Assembly (NCBI GenBank): GCA_041392125.1
Contig: JAWKMR010000019.1
Location: 1-22,395 of the forward strand
DNA from: Halomarinibacterium sp041392125
GTDB taxonomy: Bacteria > Bacteroidota > Bacteroidia > Flavobacteriales > Flavobacteriaceae
Length of the DNA: 22,395 nucleotides
Direction: 5' to 3'
In this document: positions 8,001 through 14,671 of the stretch, one piece after another
Layout of the letters: every line of letters starts with the position of its first letter
How positions within the stretch are numbered: position 1 is the first letter of the stretch
The notes under the pieces: generated by a model
Database searches by the model: none
Told to the model about the DNA's origin: nothing
What the model saw: the letters and a program-made list of their open reading frames with translations, nothing else
Translations under genes and position numbers: made by a program

Positions 8001-9581
8001 GTAGAAGCCTGTTCTTGTACCATTAATACAGGATCTACCGTAACAGTTTCTCCCGACGATTATATGCGGGTACAAGGAAATACAACGGTAGATGGAACCT
8101 TGATTGTGGAGCATCAGGCTAGTTTTGTTCAGGTTTCCCCTGATGCCGTAGTCACCAACAATGGTATTATTAATGTGAATCAAACCACACCCAACTTAGC
8201 CTCCCGCGATTTTATGCTATTAGGAAGCCCTATGAGCGGGGAATCCCGAAATGACGTCTGGAATAGCGCCTTTTTGGTACTAAACCACGATACCAGTCTT
8301 TTTGTTCCTAATGCAGCGGTGGCAGCAGCCTTCCCATTAGCCGAAAACTTTGCTGATGATAACTACGACAACTGGATTGCCTATAATGGCGTCATTAACG
8401 TAGGAGAGGGGTATATTGTACGACCACAAACCGGTTACGGACAACCCGGTGGTATTTTTAACTATACCTACGACACCGGAACTCTTAACAATGGAAATGT
8501 CAACTTTAATGTGCTATATAATACCCCCGGACCCACCTCGGCCGACAATAAAAATGCCAGTCCTAATATTTTGGCCAACCCCTATGCCAGTGCTATCTGG
8601 GCCAACGATTTTATTAATGCCAATAGTATGGTAGATGAGCTGTATTTTTGGGAACATAATACCCCACCCAGCCCAAGCTTACCCGGTGCCGGTTCCATGA
8701 ACTTCTCGATGGAGGATATCTCAATGTACAATCTGGGAGGTGGGGTAGCCGCTGCCAGTGGTGGCACGGCGCCCAATGGGTATATCGCTACTGGTCAGGG
8801 TTTTGCTATAAAAGCCAATGCAGCAGGTACCGCAACCTTTACCAACAGTATGCGAAGAATTGATAATAACAATACGCTTCGTACCAGTGATGAAAGTATA
8901 GAACGTATCTGGCTAAAAGTAGAAACCCCTCAATATGAAATGCAGAGCAGTACGTTGGTTGTTTTTACTGAAAATGCTACCCCCGACATAGATAAAGGCT
9001 ATGACAGCCGAAGAATGGCCACGGTAGTATCATTGTATAGCCAATTGGAAGATGGAACTCAAGAACTAGGGATTCAATCTAGAGAACAATTCAACAAAGG
9101 AATGAAAATACCGTTGGGCTTCTCTAGTCTTATCGAAGATAAAATCGCTTACCAAATTTCTATCGATCAATTAGACGGAGCCAACTTAAACGCTACTGAT
9201 ATCCTATTGGTGGATTTGCAAGAGAATAATATCGTTAACCTTAAGAACGGAGCATATACTTTTATGAGTGAAGAAGGTACCTATGCAGACCGTTTTGTCC
9301 TTATTTTCCAAAGCCCTAAATTGCGATTAGGGATAGAAGACACGATATTGGAGACCGTAAGTGTCTTTCCTAATCCTACACAAGGGCAATTGACCATTAT
9401 TTCACCTACGTTAAATATAGAAAGTGTTACTATCTATGATATACAAGGCAGAGAAATGGTAACCAGCACTCAAGTTGGAAAATCGGTTAAAATTAATATG
9501 GAATCGTTACAGTCCTCTGTTTATTTTGTGACTGTACAAACAGAATTTGGTACACTCACGAAGCGAGTTGTAAAACGATAA
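5052..9581 (+). CDS. Secreted M36 (fungalysin-type) zinc metalloprotease with T9SS sorting domain
   Basis: ATG 5052 is preferred over 5025 because it starts the signal peptide (MNYTYKTLRKN...GMSFGQ); 1,509 residues. After the signal comes an FTP-type propeptide that keeps the enzyme inactive, then the M36 catalytic domain: HEYGH (447-451) with Glu475 in GEGWSD gives the two His and one Glu zinc ligands and the catalytic Glu448. STRLTGGP follows HEYGHGI as is usual in the family. Downstream are Ig-like/HYR-type regions with CQDTTVTLGAGGSITIDP and a beta-helix-like stretch (TVTVSPDDYMRVQGNTTVDGT), then a C-terminal T9SS domain (VSVFPNPTQGQLTI...VTIYDIQGREM...SSVYFVTV). It should be exported by T9SS and digest extracellular protein. 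A bidirectional terminator follows. It is about twice the length of fungal fungalysins because of the C-terminal modules. Confidence 0.95.
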   Translation: MNYTYKTLRKNILVGLVVLLGTSGMSFGQLVSNTPAKKRGQISAVSKSTVPLSERINTQSTDYVITGQHTSSVSGIKHIYLRQAINGIEVAGTDSSIHLDAQGKVVASHNNFIENIGATVKNSVKSLSASQAITKVAAKMGYKISQLEQLERNSKQGESYLFSKAGISGTEIPVKLQYVYQEGKGTTLVWELSVQEMTSSNWWVFNVHASNGTIVTQENLTISCFDDTHAHGNETNVVNAKEPALFYTVENEPSLMVGTYGVVPLPYESPGHSPNQNVLISVANPDNANASPFGWHDTNGAAGAEFTRTQGNNCSAYDDDNNTNSASTAADYAEGGASLNFTGFSYSPTYSNGNQSEDAAVTNLFYWTNIIHDVVYQYGFDEASGNFQENNYGNGGLGSDSVNSEAQDGSGTCNANFGTPTDGGNPRMQMYVCGSRDGDFDNGVIVHEYGHGISTRLTGGPSNSSCLNNTEQMGEGWSDYYALMLTMESGDAGTDSRGIGTWLIGEGPTGDGIRTYPYSTNFAINPHTYDDINSEVAPHGVGSVWCAMLWEMTWELIADHGYSTDLYTFTGNAAVDAGNVQALAIVTEGLKLQPCSPGFVDGRDAILLADQNIYGGANQCAIWDAFARRGLGYSANQGSSGSKIDGTEAFDLPPGTAQFNNSVTDVCITSGVQTGLSGGSPSGGVYSGVGVTDDGNGLTYTFDPSVPGVGTTTVTYTVIDACTGGNANLNETIEVKDGTPVIVCQDTTVTLGAGGSITIDPFGNQATLVGGNNGSNSAGFSALVTTPTQDVTISFDWAYSTTDDPDFDSFGYILGSTYFALSNGASANQSGSFSISLTAGTQFGFCTYTADNTFGAATGVVTNFAPGFIGQFAAANFTEVQQNSDGTATIDQVNILGIVDSCSTTTFSGQTTFTCLDIGVNAVSLTVTDDSSTLSSVCVSNITVLPNAAQLTTFSGGSWNNGAPTNTSVATFNSNYDTATFGNVEACSCTINTGSTVTVSPDDYMRVQGNTTVDGTLIVEHQASFVQVSPDAVVTNNGIINVNQTTPNLASRDFMLLGSPMSGESRNDVWNSAFLVLNHDTSLFVPNAAVAAAFPLAENFADDNYDNWIAYNGVINVGEGYIVRPQTGYGQPGGIFNYTYDTGTLNNGNVNFNVLYNTPGPTSADNKNASPNILANPYASAIWANDFINANSMVDELYFWEHNTPPSPSLPGAGSMNFSMEDISMYNLGGGVAAASGGTAPNGYIATGQGFAIKANAAGTATFTNSMRRIDNNNTLRTSDESIERIWLKVETPQYEMQSSTLVVFTENATPDIDKGYDSRRMATVVSLYSQLEDGTQELGIQSREQFNKGMKIPLGFSSLIEDKIAYQISIDQLDGANLNATDILLVDLQENNIVNLKNGAYTFMSEEGTYADRFVLIFQSPKLRLGIEDTILETVSVFPNPTQGQLTIISPTLNIESVTIYDIQGREMVTSTQVGKSVKINMESLQSSVYFVTVQTEFGTLTKRVVKR

Positions 9582-9596
9582 TAAATGTATCCTTAT

Positions 9597-9624
9597 AAAA
9601 AGCCTCCCAAAAGGAGGCTTTTTT
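9597..9624. terminator. Bidirectional rho-independent terminator
   Basis: Stem AAGCCTCC (9600-9607), loop CAAAA, GGAGGCTT (9613-9620), flanked by an A-run on the left and a T-run on the right, so it can end transcription from the M36 protease gene (plus) and from the SemiSWEET locus (minus). The reconstructed SemiSWEET stop codon (9623-9625) lies in its edge. Confidence 0.9.
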
Positions 9625-9887
9625 ATGCCTTCTCTCGAAGTTTATAAAACAAAATAATCCCCGCCAAAATAAATGTAACAATATTACCTATAATAATAGG
9701 CATTTGCATATTCAGAAATCCATAACAAATCCACAAAAATAACCCCACTAACAAACAAGACATACATGGGCAAGGAAAGCTGCTGGGTGTTTTTAGACTT
9801 AATAGTCTTAATAGCCTGTGGCAAAAAACTTACCGTTGTTAAAAAGGCCGCAATGTTTCCTAATAGTGGCGTTATTTCCATAATCAT
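9623..9887 (-). pseudogene. SemiSWEET-family sugar transporter, disrupted by a one-base frameshift
   Basis: From ATG 9887 (or 9881) the frame encodes the first half of a SemiSWEET/MtN3 (PQ-loop) protein: MEITPLLGNIAAFLTTVSF, the LPQ motif, IKSKNTQQLSLPMY and VLFVSGVI. It then leaves the family pattern and stops at 9684. Removing one T from the T5 run (plus-strand A-run 9735-9739) restores VILWICYGFLNMQMPIII, a third membrane helix (GNIVTFILAGIILFY) and KLREKA before TAA at 9623-9625, giving 87 residues, the normal size for these three-helix half-transporters that dimerise to move sugars. The intact second half argues for a recent mutation or a base-calling error in a homopolymer rather than old decay. 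Confidence 0.85.
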
Positions 9888-10011
9888 TCAATTTTAAGCA
9901 AAATTCAAAAAATGGGGGTTAATACACTACTGCAGGTTTTGCCTATATATATGGAAATTTAGCGTAGCTACTTTCGATTTTTTCTTACTTTTAGATGTCA
10001 AAAAGAGATTC

Positions 10012-10686
10012 ATGAAATCACTTCATGTGTTACTACTATTTATATTTTGCATCATGCCTTGTTCCTTATTTGCTCAAGATTGGGCCAATCTGTCGAGATT
10101 TAAAAAAGCCAATGAAAAACTTTCGATTCCTGCCGAAGGGGAAAATAGGGTTGTGTTTATGGGCAATTCTATTACCGAAGGCTGGCTACAGGACTCTCTC
10201 ACCCTTTTTAAAAATCCTTCCTTTATCAATAGAGGAATAGGAGGGCAAACCACCCCGCAAATGAAGATACGCTTTTGGCAGGATGTTATTAAGCTACAGC
10301 CCAAAGCAGTGGTTATTTTGGCGGGTATTAACGATATTGCTCAAAATACCGGCTATATTTCTATAGAGGAAACCGCCCGGAACATCGAGGAAATGACTCT
10401 TTTAGCCAAGGCACACGACATACAAGTGGTCATTTGCAGCACCTTACCTGCCAATTATTTTCCGTGGCGCCCTCATATACTCCCGGCCGATAAGGTAATA
10501 GCACTCAATACGTTGCTGAAAGCCATCGCCGAAAAACACCATGTTACCTATCTGGATTACTACACCCCTATGGTAAATGACATCAAGGGTATGAAGGAGG
10601 AGTACACCACCGATGGGGTGCATTGCACCCTTGCCGGCTATCGTAAAATGGAGGCGTTGATTAAGCCTGTTTTGGATACACTCTAG
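10012..10686 (+). CDS. Exported SGNH/GDSL-family hydrolase
   Basis: 224 residues with a signal peptide (MKSLHVLLLFIFCIMPCSLFAQ). All four SGNH blocks are visible: block I MGNSITEGW (nucleophile Ser53), block II NRGIGGQT (oxyanion Gly77/78), block III AGINDIA (Asn107) and block V TTDGVHCTLAGY (Asp201, His204). It resembles the subgroup of acetylhydrolases/acetylxylan-esterase-like enzymes that remove acetyl groups from glycans, but the substrate cannot be read from sequence. No lipobox or T9SS tail is present, so it is probably periplasmic. A weak promoter-like box (TACTTTTA, 9986-9993) lies upstream. Its stop codon is followed within ten bases by a REP-like repeat and then the convergent gene ending at 10742. 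Confidence 0.92.
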   Translation: MKSLHVLLLFIFCIMPCSLFAQDWANLSRFKKANEKLSIPAEGENRVVFMGNSITEGWLQDSLTLFKNPSFINRGIGGQTTPQMKIRFWQDVIKLQPKAVVILAGINDIAQNTGYISIEETARNIEEMTLLAKAHDIQVVICSTLPANYFPWRPHILPADKVIALNTLLKAIAEKHHVTYLDYYTPMVNDIKGMKEEYTTDGVHCTLAGYRKMEALIKPVLDTL

Positions 10687-10693
10687 TTTTCGA

Positions 10694-10752
10694 CCCTTCG
10701 ACTCCGCTCAGGACAGCTACAATTTCTCGCTTTGCTCAAAATCACTCGCACA
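10694..10752. repeat. REP-like intergenic repeat between convergent genes
   Basis: CCCTTCGACTCCGCTCAGGACA (10694-10715), a GC-richer element of a kind I associate with flavobacterial intergenic repeats, is followed by ACAATTTCTCGCTTTGCTC and AAAATCACTCG. The latter closely matches the minus strand of the element at 13030-13075 (ACAATTTCTCCCCTTTGTCG, AAATCACTCG). The repeat runs into the last codons and the stop of the gene at 10742-11311. Confidence 0.6.
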
Positions 10753-11311
10753 CCGTAGGCAAAACGGTAATGGCCTGTAATTGCTCCCATATAGGAGTGC
10801 CTACCTCTTGGGTAGAAATCCTAAAAAGTAGGATGCTTCTTTGGATATTGGGACAATAAGTTACCTCTGCCAATACATGCATGGTCATCATCGCCCCGGT
10901 GTGAAAACCATCAAAGAGTTTAATCTTTCCTTGGTACTGATTTGCCGTTGTTGATTCTTGAAATAGTGCATTGGGGGGTGGAAATGTGGTGGCCCAATGG
11001 TTGGGGGTCATAAGGCCATCGTAATAACTTTCTAAATAGTGCTCTATGGTCTTGGCGGTAATAGGCTCTTCGCTGTCTATATTCCAAGACATGACTAACG
11101 TCCAAAAGGCATCACTTTTTGGGTTTTTCCACCCGGGAGCAAAGCGAAGCTCTTCAAAGCCTTGTACAGTAAGCTTTGGTGCCCAAGGGGTCGGGAATGA
11201 GATAATCTCTTTTACCCAAGGAGTGTTAGGGGTTAAAATAGCTTGTGTTGTTTCTTGACTTAAGAAATAGCTACTACTACATAGGAATAGAGATATAATG
11301 AATGCTTTCAT
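10742..11311 (-). CDS. Exported protein of unknown function, paired with YceI
   Basis: 189 residues with an N-terminal signal peptide (MKAFIISLFLCSSSYFLSQ). The rest is a globular domain with several Trp/aromatic positions (FRFAPGW-like ELRFAPGWKNPKSDAFWTLVMSW, PNHWATTFPPPNALF, KIKLFDGFHTGAMMTMHVLAEV) and two cysteines near the end. I do not recognise the family. It starts 9 bases after the stop of the YceI gene on the same strand, so the two are very likely one operon and may act together in the periplasm. Its TGA stop and last three residues lie within a REP-like repeat, suggesting the original C-terminus may have been replaced or trimmed when the repeat inserted. Confidence 0.8.
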   Translation of the reverse strand: MKAFIISLFLCSSSYFLSQETTQAILTPNTPWVKEIISFPTPWAPKLTVQGFEELRFAPGWKNPKSDAFWTLVMSWNIDSEEPITAKTIEHYLESYYDGLMTPNHWATTFPPPNALFQESTTANQYQGKIKLFDGFHTGAMMTMHVLAEVTYCPNIQRSILLFRISTQEVGTPIWEQLQAITVLPTVCE

Positions 11312-11320
11312 ATGGAGGTT

Positions 11321-11899
11321 TTAAAATTGTAGTAATACATCAAACTCAATCGCATCAGAAATGGCGTCGTCTTTTAGCTTATTGTTATAGGTAATCCCCC
11401 AAAGGGTACGGTCTATCTTAAATTGTGTGTGCATCTGTTTGGTAGTGCCATCTACTTTGGCATAGAACTTCATGGGCTTGGTAACGTTCTTAATAGTAAG
11501 GTCGGCAAAGATGCGGTGAAGATTTTCTTCTTTAAGGAATTCTACTTGGGTAATGGTAAGTTTTGCTTCAGGATATTTGGATACATAAAAGAAGTCGGGA
11601 TCTTTTAAATGTGTCACGGGGCCATGGCCGCGTTCTTCATGCTCCGGATTGGTGATAGTGTTCATATCGATTACAAAAGAACCACCACTTACGTGGCCAT
11701 CGGTAGTGAGCAAATAGCCTTCTTTAAATTGTACGGTGCCATTGTGTTCCGAAACCTGAAACATATAGTAGCCTTTCCATTTAATGCTACTGGAAGCTAC
11801 TTTTAGCGGGTATTCTTGTTGGGTTGCGGTTTTGGTTTGCGCTTGGGTTAGAGGTGTCAGAAATAGAACAATAAGAATAGGATACAATAAAGATTTCAT
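11321..11899 (-). CDS. YceI-family periplasmic protein
   Basis: 192 residues with a signal peptide (MKSLLYPILIVLFLTPLTQAQ). The YceI lipocalin-like beta-barrel is recognisable by KVASSSIKWKGYYMF, GGSFVIDMNTI, HLKDPDFFYVSKYPEAKLTI, ADLTIKNVTKPMKF, FKIDRTLWGITYN and the final DAIEFDVLLQF. YceI proteins bind polyprenyl or other amphipathic molecules in the periplasm; in Bacteroidota they are often linked to redox or electron-transfer genes, but none is next to it here. It is the first gene of a two-gene operon with the unknown exported protein at 10742. The divergent gene at 12015 encodes a membrane-anchored regulator, and the shared intergenic region holds three 11-bp direct repeats, so this operon is a likely regulatory target. 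Confidence 0.93.
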   Translation of the reverse strand: MKSLLYPILIVLFLTPLTQAQTKTATQQEYPLKVASSSIKWKGYYMFQVSEHNGTVQFKEGYLLTTDGHVSGGSFVIDMNTITNPEHEERGHGPVTHLKDPDFFYVSKYPEAKLTITQVEFLKEENLHRIFADLTIKNVTKPMKFYAKVDGTTKQMHTQFKIDRTLWGITYNNKLKDDAISDAIEFDVLLQF

Positions 11900-11921
11900 A
11901 AGAGTTGTTTTTAATTTTGGG

Positions 11922-11929
11922 TAAAACTA
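11922..11929 (-). promoter_or_regulatory. Candidate -7 box of the YceI operon
   Basis: On the minus strand this reads TAGTTTTA, one mismatch from the Bacteroidota -7 consensus TAnnTTTG, 22 bases before the YceI start. The 11-bp direct repeats at 11949-11981 would then lie over its -33 region, the usual position for activation by PhoB-type regulators. No good -33 TTG was found at the standard spacing. Confidence 0.35.
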
Positions 11930-11948
11930 GGGGCAGGCTTTTATAAAA

Positions 11949-11981
11949 GTGTCAAAAGAATGTAAAAGAAGTGTCAACACT
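11949..11981. promoter_or_regulatory. Three 11-bp direct repeats, candidate operator for the adjacent wHTH regulator
   Basis: TGTCA at 11950, TGTAA at 11961 and TGTCA at 11972 repeat with an exact 11-bp period (units GTGTCAAAAGA, ATGTAAAAGAA, GTGTCAACACT). The last unit also forms an inverted repeat AAGTGT-CA-ACACTT (11969-11982). OmpR/PhoB-type winged helices bind head-to-tail direct repeats at 10-11 bp spacing; the E. coli Pho box has TGTCA at the same period. The site lies between divergent YceI and regulator genes. Confidence 0.55.
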
Positions 11982-12014
11982 TGTGAAATTTGCGCAAAAT
12001 ACCCTTTCTTTACC

Positions 12015-12908
12015 ATGATTATGAAAAACAAATTCTTCTTTACAGTAGCCGGACTTGGTGTCATCTTAGTATTTCTGGGCTTTGTCCCTACTACTACTCC
12101 TACAGCGTCCGACTTCCCCTCTCAGGTAAAAGTAGCATTCCGCGAAGTGGGTAACCAATTACTGTTGGCAGAAGGCGATAGTACCTCCTTGGTGCTCCCC
12201 ATCCTGCAAGAAGAAAAAAGCTATTTACTTTCTTTTGAAGAAACTCTGGCGCTACAGCCCTACGATATCGTTTTACTGATGGAAGACATTTTTGGCAAAG
12301 CAGGCCTTCCCAATGCCTATCGTGTGGAACTACTACAGTGCAGTAGCGGGGAAGTGGCCTATAGCTTTGACGTAAAGCACCCCAAAGAAAACAGTATCAT
12401 TCCCTGTCTGGGACGAAAACTTCCCAAGGACTGCTACAGCCTAAAGCTTCAGTTTATAGAAAATACTGTAACTACCTATAAACAAACTAATTCAGTATTT
12501 CAAAAACCTCCTTCGTTATTGTACTTATTGCTGTTTGTAGCCGCTGTTCCCCTAAGCGTGTTAATCTTAAAAAAGAAGCGTCCCGGAGCACCTTTTAACA
12601 CTGGAGAAGGCCTCCCCTTAGGGAGTTTTACCTTTTATCCTGCGCAGTACCTGCTTGTTCGTGGGGAGCAACAAATTGCTCTTTCCAAAAAGGAATGTGA
12701 ATTGCTCACCTTGTTTATTGCCGCCCCCAACCAAACCATTCCCCGTGAGGAGTTGAGTAAAAAAGTATGGGAAGACCACGGGGTAGTGGTAGGGCGTAGC
12801 CTTGATACCTATATCTCCAAGCTCCGTAAAAAACTCCAAGCCGACCCCACCCTGCAACTTACCAATGTTCACGGCGTAGGGTATAAGCTGGAGGTGGTTT
12901 ATGGGTGA
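12015..12908 (+). CDS. Membrane-anchored OmpR/PhoB-type winged-helix transcriptional regulator
   Basis: The start is ATG 12015 or 12021; the longer frame from GTG 11949 lacks a hydrophobic N-terminus and would put the direct repeats inside the gene. From 12021 (295 aa): TM or signal anchor at about 5-23, a periplasmic sensor region (about 24-160) with three cysteines (107, 129, 138), a second TM (LLYLLLFVAAVPLSVLIL, about 164-183), a basic KKKRPG border and a cytoplasmic wHTH domain (about 200-295) with LSKKECELLTLF, REELSKKVW, RSLDTYISKLRKKL and NVHGVGYKL. It lacks a receiver domain, so it is a one-component, ToxR-like sensor: a periplasmic signal would control DNA binding at the membrane. 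Its neighbour on the other side is the YceI operon, the likely target. Confidence 0.88.
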   Translation: MIMKNKFFFTVAGLGVILVFLGFVPTTTPTASDFPSQVKVAFREVGNQLLLAEGDSTSLVLPILQEEKSYLLSFEETLALQPYDIVLLMEDIFGKAGLPNAYRVELLQCSSGEVAYSFDVKHPKENSIIPCLGRKLPKDCYSLKLQFIENTVTTYKQTNSVFQKPPSLLYLLLFVAAVPLSVLILKKKRPGAPFNTGEGLPLGSFTFYPAQYLLVRGEQQIALSKKECELLTLFIAAPNQTIPREELSKKVWEDHGVVVGRSLDTYISKLRKKLQADPTLQLTNVHGVGYKLEVVYG

Positions 12909-12938
12909 TGGGTGAAGGGTCAAATTTCTATAATTAAA

Positions 12939-13075
12939 GTGTCTGTTCGAGCGCAGTCGAGAACTTTTTCGAGTGTGCTTCTCAAACCACCTCAAGACGC
13001 GCTGCACTCGAAGTGATAGCGCCATCCCATTGTCAGTTCGAGTGATTTCGACAAAGGGGAGAAATTGTATCGAAG
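12939..13075. repeat. REP-like repeat cluster
   Basis: Two related GC-richer elements follow the regulator gene. The first (about 12939-13018) contains TGTCTGTTCGAGCGCAGTCG and, further on, CTGCACTCGAAGTGATAG. The second (13030-13075) contains TTGTCAGTTCGAGTGATTTC followed by GACAAAGGGGAGAAATTGTA and TCGAAG. The recurring core is (T/A)TTCGAGTG or its complement CACTCGAA. The second matches the repeat at 10716-10748 in inverted orientation. Confidence 0.6.
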
Positions 13076-13425
13076 CCAAAGGTTTCGTAAGCCTAGCGTT
13101 TTTGAGAGCTACACTCGCAACCTTCGCATAAATAGTAATTTATGCTCGCTTGTTTCCGGCAATGGGAAAAAGAATATACAAAAGGGGATACTCCATAGCA
13201 AAGCCGTACATAACCCTTACGTACCCTTAGCGTAAAAATACCCAAAACCTAAAACCCAAAATCCAGAACCTGGTTTTATATCCAATAGCACAGCTATACG
13301 AAAATTGCTATAGTTATAAATGTTTTATAATTTATATTATGTAAAATAAAATTATGATAAAGCTTGTATTGCCCGTCCTTATAATTTAATATGTCACTTT
13401 TAGCTATCGTCGTAAATTAATCCCC
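13076..13425. other. Gene-free stretch between the REP-like cluster and the efflux-pump promoter
   Basis: No convincing gene on either strand. It contains a hairpin at 13126-13145, a proline/lysine-poor minus-strand remnant reading (MYGFAMEYPLLYILFPIAG, then stop at the hairpin), the repetitive A/C-rich run CCCAAAACCTAAAACCCAAA (13241-13260), and from about 13300 an AT-rich upstream region with a small AT-only inverted repeat (13314-13330). Confidence 0.5.
13126..13145. repeat. Perfect 8-bp inverted repeat
   Basis: GCATAAAT (13126-13133), loop AGTA, ATTTATGC (13138-13145). It has no T-run on either side, so it is not a standard terminator. It sits next to the REP-like cluster and may be part of the same mobile or decayed element. 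Confidence 0.5.
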
Positions 13426-13433
13426 TACTTTTG
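13426..13433 (+). promoter_or_regulatory. -7 promoter box of the efflux pump gene, apparently leaderless
   Basis: TACTTTTG is an exact match to the Bacteroidota -7 consensus TAnnTTTG and ends only three bases before ATG 13437. Transcription would start at or within a few bases of the start codon. No TTG at standard -33 spacing was found. Confidence 0.5.
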
Positions 13434-13436
13434 TGT

Positions 13437-14666
13437 ATGCTAAAAAAACAATCGGCCTCCCAAATCGAATTCATTGCCATGATGGCTTCGCTTATGGCGG
13501 TGGTTGCCCTCGCCATCGATGCCTTACTTCCGGCGTTGGATGTTATCGGCTTATCCGTAGGTACACAACAACCGGCCGACAATCAATTAATAATTACCAT
13601 GATTTTTCTCGGCCTAGGCATTGGCCCTTTACTATTGGGTCCCATTTCTGATGCCAAAGGACGAAAACCGATTGTCTATATGGGGTTTGGTATTTTTCTG
13701 TTGGGCAGTATCATTTGTGTATTTGCCACCAATTTGCCTGTCATGATTACCGGGCGTATTCTGCAAGGGGTTGGACTTTCGGCACCGCGTACCATTAGTA
13801 TTGCTATTATTCGCGATTTATACCATGGCGATTATATGGCACGGGTTATGTCTTTTGTAACGGTGGTTTTCCTGTTAGTGCCAATTGTTGCTCCTGCCGC
13901 AGGAAAACTGGTATTGGAATATTATGACTGGAAAGGTATTTTTTATGTCCAATTGCTTTGTAGCGGATTGGTATGTCTTTGGTTTTGGAAACGTCAACGC
14001 GAAACCCTCTTGCCCGAAAAACGTATTCCTTTTACCCGAAAGCGCTTTTCGCTGGCGTTTAAAGAAGTGCTTCGCGAAAAATCTACCATTGGTTTTACCT
14101 TGATACAAGGACTGGTTATGGGAGCTTTTCTGGTCTATTTAAGTGGCTCGCAACAAATATTTGAACACCAATACGGATTAAAAGAAGAGTTTCCGTATAT
14201 CTTTGCCGGCTTGTCTATTGCCATAGCCATTGCTATTTTCACCAATGGAAATTTGGTAGTCCGTTTTGGGATGCTTACCATGGTCTCGCTTTCGGTATAT
14301 GGTTTTTTAACCGTTTCTACCCTCTTTGTGCTCTTGCATTTTGGGAAATCTAACCCGTCTATATCCGTGCTTATGGCTTTTATGGGTACGCTGTTCTTTT
14401 TTATGGGATTTCTCTTCGGAAATTTACGCGCCCTCGCCATGGAGCCTATGGGGCATATTGCCGGTATGGCAGCAGCGATTACAGGACTTATTGCTACGTT
14501 GATGGGGATTCCTATTAGCACATTTATAGGTAGGTACATAGAAAACAGCGTACTTCCTGTGTTTATTGGATTTATGATTTGCGGAATACTATCTGTTTTC
14601 CTCTTGCACTACAGCCGGAACGCTTATAAGCGGTTCTTAGCCCAGCGAGCACAAACGGAACCATAG
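13437..14666 (+). CDS. Bcr/CflA-type drug efflux transporter of the major facilitator superfamily
   Basis: ATG 13437 is preferred over TTG 13431, which overlaps the promoter box. 409 residues with about twelve hydrophobic segments. The MFS motif A is seen in loop 2-3 (GPISDAKGRKP, about 68-78), and Bcr/CflA features include an early IDALLPALDVIG in helix 1, QLIITMIFLGLGIGPLLLGP in helix 2 and GRILQGVGLSAPRTISIAIIRDLY in helix 4. The family exports drugs such as bicyclomycin or chloramphenicol, or natural metabolites, using proton antiport; the substrate here cannot be told. Gene and promoter spacing suggest a leaderless mRNA. It is monocistronic, with a convergent 50-residue ORF starting five bases past its stop. 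Confidence 0.9.
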   Translation: MLKKQSASQIEFIAMMASLMAVVALAIDALLPALDVIGLSVGTQQPADNQLIITMIFLGLGIGPLLLGPISDAKGRKPIVYMGFGIFLLGSIICVFATNLPVMITGRILQGVGLSAPRTISIAIIRDLYHGDYMARVMSFVTVVFLLVPIVAPAAGKLVLEYYDWKGIFYVQLLCSGLVCLWFWKRQRETLLPEKRIPFTRKRFSLAFKEVLREKSTIGFTLIQGLVMGAFLVYLSGSQQIFEHQYGLKEEFPYIFAGLSIAIAIAIFTNGNLVVRFGMLTMVSLSVYGFLTVSTLFVLLHFGKSNPSISVLMAFMGTLFFFMGFLFGNLRALAMEPMGHIAGMAAAITGLIATLMGIPISTFIGRYIENSVLPVFIGFMICGILSVFLLHYSRNAYKRFLAQRAQTEP

Positions 14667-14671
14667 CTAGG

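Noticed and set aside
12618..13079. A 153-residue minus-strand frame across the regulator gene's end
   Set aside because: It is antisense to the conserved wHTH domain and continues into REP-like repeats; no coherent protein features.
13314..13330. TTATAAA-TGT-TTTATAA hairpin
   Set aside because: AT-only stem in an AT-rich region; easily expected by chance.
12909..13436. CRISPR array or attachment site
   Set aside because: The repeats are diverged, irregularly spaced and in mixed orientation, with no uniform spacers, no cas genes, no integrase and no tRNA.
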